64,000 bases of DNA, from NCBI GenBank assembly GCA_903822435.1, contig CAIJPE010000053.1, positions 37,322-101,321 of the forward strand, read 5' to 3'. The notes below the pieces were generated by a model that worked only from the letters and a program-made list of their open reading frames with translations, had not been told where the DNA came from and made no database searches. Origin of the DNA: an uncultured beta proteobacterium (lineage in GTDB: Bacteria; Pseudomonadota; Gammaproteobacteria; Burkholderiales; Burkholderiaceae_C). Below are positions 60,846 to 64,000 of the stretch, one piece after another. Every line of letters begins with the position of its first letter. Within the stretch, counting starts at the first letter, position 1. Position numbers and translations under genes: made by a program.

Positions 60846-61862
60846 CTATTCACCGGTGCCAAGAGCGGATGCCGACAAAACGACAATACGATTTTTACCG
60901 GCGTGCTTCGCGGCGTACATGAGCCGATCGGCAATCACGAATGCCTCATACGCGTCCGAGGGTGGCCGTGAAAAGACTGCCACGCCGATCGAAAAGCCGA
61001 CCGGTGCTTCTCGACATACGACCGATGCGGTCAGTGAATCAAAGACCCGGTGTGCGAGCTTCGATGCGTCGGCCCCATCACATTGGGGTATGAGAACGGC
61101 AAACTCATCTCCCCCAAGTCGACCGGGGATGTCGACTTCACGAACGGAATCGGCAAGACCGATTCCCACTTTCCTCAGTAACTCATCCCCTGCTGCGTGA
61201 CCCCGGCTATCGTTGATGTACTTGAAATTGTCGATGTCCAAGTAGAGCACCGCGAATGGCGAGCCGTCGTGGCTGCTCCGCGCGATGATCGCCTCGAGAT
61301 CCAGCATCAGCCCAGAGCGGTTTGCAAGACCCGTCAGCCCGTCGATCAAGGCCAGGTTGCGAGCGCGCAGCATGGCCTTGCGCATGTTGAGCATTGTCAT
61401 CACAGTCGACGCCAGATTGGCCAGGGCTCCGACCTGCTCCGGCCGGGGTCGTTGCGGGCTGGAATCAATGGCGCAAAGGGTACCCAGGGCAAGTCCATCG
61501 GGCGTCAACAACGGGGCGCCGATGTAAAAGCGCACGTTGTTGGGTTCTTGGATGAGGGGATTGTCGGAGAACCGTTCATCATGCGACATATCCTCGACGA
61601 CCATGGGGTCCCGGCCCAAAATTGCGTAGGCGCACGGCGCGAGTTCACGGGCGAGTTCATCGGGGCCCGAACCAACTTTGCCACGAACAACTTGTCGATT
61701 CGAATCGCTGATGGAAACAAGCGCGATGGAAGAGCCGAAGATCGCGGACACCACACGGCAGATCGCATCCAGGGACTCTTCACGCTTACCGGCGAGGACG
61801 TCGTAGCTGCGCAGCGCCAGTAGCCGTTCGGCTTCGTTCGACGGGATCGGTGCTCCAGGCAT
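60846..61862 (-). CDS. GAF-GGDEF diguanylate cyclase
   Basis: GAF-like FYIGAPLLTPDGLALGTLCAIDSSPQ; REVDIPGRLGGDEFAVLIPQ (I-site RxxD present). Confidence 0.93.
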   Translation of the reverse strand: MPGAPIPSNEAERLLALRSYDVLAGKREESLDAICRVVSAIFGSSIALVSISDSNRQVVRGKVGSGPDELARELAPCAYAILGRDPMVVEDMSHDERFSDNPLIQEPNNVRFYIGAPLLTPDGLALGTLCAIDSSPQRPRPEQVGALANLASTVMTMLNMRKAMLRARNLALIDGLTGLANRSGLMLDLEAIIARSSHDGSPFAVLYLDIDNFKYINDSRGHAAGDELLRKVGIGLADSVREVDIPGRLGGDEFAVLIPQCDGADASKLAHRVFDSLTASVVCREAPVGFSIGVAVFSRPPSDAYEAFVIADRLMYAAKHAGKNRIVVLSASALGTGE

Positions 61863-62052
61863 GACGCGGTTATCGGCCGGTCACCCAAGGAGCCTGAGCA
61901 ATCTTCAAAGATTTGGGGCACCTCGGTGTTGCCGGAACACCCGCGTTCGTTGCCGTGCGCTGCGCGCCAATCGGTGATCTGCGCGGACGATCGGTTCTTC
62001 TCAAGCCGCTGCCGAAGTGGTCGATATCGCGGGTGGGTTCCAAGGACTTGCC

Positions 62053-62862
62053 ATGTTCAAGATTCATCAGGCGCCATCCGAATTCGTGCAGCTCGATGCC
62101 GCGCCCTCAGACTGCGCATCCTGTGGCACGGTCGAACGGCTCGGCTTCCAGTTCGACTACGCCTACCAGCCCATCGTCGATGTGGTCGCTCGCCGTACCT
62201 ATGCGCACGAAGCATTGGTGCGCGGCCCTGCGGGTGAAGGCGCGCTGTCGGTGCTGTCGCAGGTGACGGAGCAGAACCGATACCGCTTCGACCAAGCTTG
62301 CCGCGTGAAGGCGATCAAGACCGCGGCGCAACTTGGGATGAAGGAGAGGGTGTCGATCAACTTCCTGCCAAACGCGGTCTACAGGCCGGAGGTCTGCATC
62401 CGGACGACGCTGGAAGCTGCGCGCGCGCACAGCTTTCCGATTGATCACATCATTTTCGAGGTGACCGAGGGCGAGCGTGTCGAGGACGGCCCCTGGCTCG
62501 CGACGATCCTTCGGGAGTACAAACGTTGCGGCTTCCTGACCGCCATCGACGATTTTGGCGCGGGGTATGCCGGCCTCACGCTGCTGGCCGACTTCACGCC
62601 TGACTTCATCAAACTCGACATGGCGCTCGTGCGCGGTGTGAACGTGAGCAAGTCGCGCCAAGCCATCGCACGCGGCATGGTCCGCATCTGCCAGGAGCTG
62701 CGCGTCCAGGTCATCGCCGAGGGTGTCGAAACCGCCGCCGAGCGCGACTTCTTCCTGAGCGAGGGTGTGACTCTGATGCAGGGATACCTGTTCGCCCAGC
62801 CCGTGTTTCGGGCGATCACATCTGCGGCTACGACATCCTGGCCGGCGCCGATGCACCGGTGA
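62053..62862 (+). CDS. EAL-domain c-di-GMP phosphodiesterase-like protein
   Basis: YAYQPIVDVVARRTYAHEALVRGP; SINFLPNAV; FEVTEGE; AIDDFGAGYAGLTLLADF; VIAEGVET. Confidence 0.9.
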   Translation: MFKIHQAPSEFVQLDAAPSDCASCGTVERLGFQFDYAYQPIVDVVARRTYAHEALVRGPAGEGALSVLSQVTEQNRYRFDQACRVKAIKTAAQLGMKERVSINFLPNAVYRPEVCIRTTLEAARAHSFPIDHIIFEVTEGERVEDGPWLATILREYKRCGFLTAIDDFGAGYAGLTLLADFTPDFIKLDMALVRGVNVSKSRQAIARGMVRICQELRVQVIAEGVETAAERDFFLSEGVTLMQGYLFAQPVFRAITSAATTSWPAPMHR

Positions 62863-63189
62863 AGACGGGCCCCGCGCATCACGGCGTCGATGCGCAGCAG
62901 CCGCTGCTCACCTTGAACCCGAAGCTGCGCCGGTCGAGTTTCGCCACACGAACTCGCGCAGCCAACGTGGCGAACCGGACGCTCAAGCTTCCTGGGGCTT
63001 TCGCCATGCCGTTCCTGGCGGGCAGGGTCTGCCAGGCACCCAGCCAGCGCGTCTGCACACTCAGTGATCCGTGGGAGAGCGCTCAGTGCGGGCTCCATGT
63101 TGGGTCCGGAATAGGATCTGGTGTCGCTTTGGACGGCCGCAGTACACACGCTTGACGGTACTCGGCCATGCCGCTCGGGTCTGACATGT

Positions 63190-63719
63190 TCATCTGCACG
63201 AATTCATCCTTGAGGTTGATCGCCCCCAAAAGCGCTGCCGTCCAGGCGGCAGATGCAGGGTCACTGGCGTGCCCTGGAAGGACTTGAATCCGAAGTGCAG
63301 GTAGAAGGCTTTGGCCAATTCGTCCTTCGCATCCACAATCAGCGCGCAGTCCGCGACCTGCTTTCGAGCCTGCAGGCAGCGGTCGACCGCGCAACCCGGC
63401 AGCAGCTTGCCCAGGACCTGGCCGCGCCGGTCTGTTCGGCACGCAAGCCGGTCCATGCGAAAGCACGGCACAGGAAAGTGCGGCAACTTCTTGCGCTCGG
63501 CTTCGCTCAAGCGCTCGCCGTCCGCCTCCGCCGCGCTCAGCCTGTGGTACCCCAGAATGCGCTCGGGCTGCGCCGATTCGGTGAGCACGTAGACCGAACT
63601 GATGCCGCGCCGGCGGCGCTGATCGGCAAGGCGACGGGGGGCTCATCCAGCGCCGGCACGTCGCACTCGAAGCCTCGACGGTCGTGAACCGCAGGGTCAA
63701 GCGGGAGGTCGTCAAGCAC
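63190..63719 (-). pseudogene. GNAT-family acetyltransferase, frameshifted (toxin-like GNAT possible)
   Basis: LDDLPLDPAVHDRRGFECDVPALD in one frame; LADQRRRRGISSVYVLTESAQPERILGYHRLSAAEADGERL...DCALIVDAKDELAKAFYLHFGFKSFQGTPVTLHLP in another. Confidence 0.7.
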
Positions 63720-63780
63720 GCCGAACCCTGTGGCGCACCTCCGTCAGGGCAGCCTACATCCGTCCTCAAGCCGCTACTTG

Positions 63781-63816
63781 GGTGTCGGTAGGGGTGTAGG
63801 TAGAGGTGTAGAACGG
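63781..63816 (+). repeat. Three degenerate 12-bp tandem repeats
   Basis: GGTGTCGGTAGG / GGTGTAGGTAGA / GGTGTAGAACGG. Confidence 0.7.
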
Positions 63817-64000
63817 GCCCAAAAGGCGCGCCAATCCTGGCGAACTGGCGGAAGCGGTGAGAAATTTACTCACTGCCCCACAAAGTCAAGTAAATCAATG
63901 ACTTAGGTGTGTTCGTGACAGCGATTTTGGCACACCTGCATGACACACCACAAGCGGTTGTCGCAGCCAAGATCAGCGGCACAAATGCAGCAGCCCCGCC

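Noticed and set aside
1-64000. CRISPR arrays, rRNA, tRNA, complete IS elements or prophage genes
   Set aside because: No regularly spaced repeats, rRNA-like or cloverleaf sequence, or transposase/integrase motifs were recognised by eye; tRNAscan and ISfinder searches would be needed to exclude them.

Overview
High-GC chromosomal window, probably from a betaproteobacterium (Burkholderiales-like; inference from gene content). Left third: fliA, a complete Ara4N/lipid A (arn) operon with ArnA split into two genes, flgN-flgM, flgA, and the flgBCDEFGHIJKL operon, in which flgJ is interrupted by a 1-nt shift at a G5 run. Next (20-32 kb) is a signalling block: EAL/HDOD-like protein, multi-PAS HisKA_2 kinase + ANTAR response regulator, histidine kinase, Hpt, RR-GGDEF-EAL and GGDEF. 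The most unusual part is 34.8-49.5 kb, a reactive-sulfur locus: an ArsR regulator with two half-size YeeE/YedE genes, then a sox cluster that reads as a chain of truncated pieces (soxC'-'soxD'-'soxY'-'soxB), with deletion-type junctions, one in-frame TAG and frameshifts. No soxZ, soxA or soxX was seen. Nearby petA, ccoG and a fisR-like gene are also broken. Next to them lies an intact-looking DUF2892-persulfide dioxygenase-TauE operon preceded by a strong sigma54 promoter match. The final 15 kb holds an FtsH-like protease, DAG kinase, phosphoesterase, MgtC, a frameshifted two-component kinase, a PEP-CTERM protein, two tandem L,D-transpeptidase-like paralogs, GGDEF and EAL proteins and a broken GNAT gene. 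No rRNA, tRNA, CRISPR or intact transposon was recognised. Whether the broken genes are real decay or assembly/base-calling error cannot be decided from the sequence alone.
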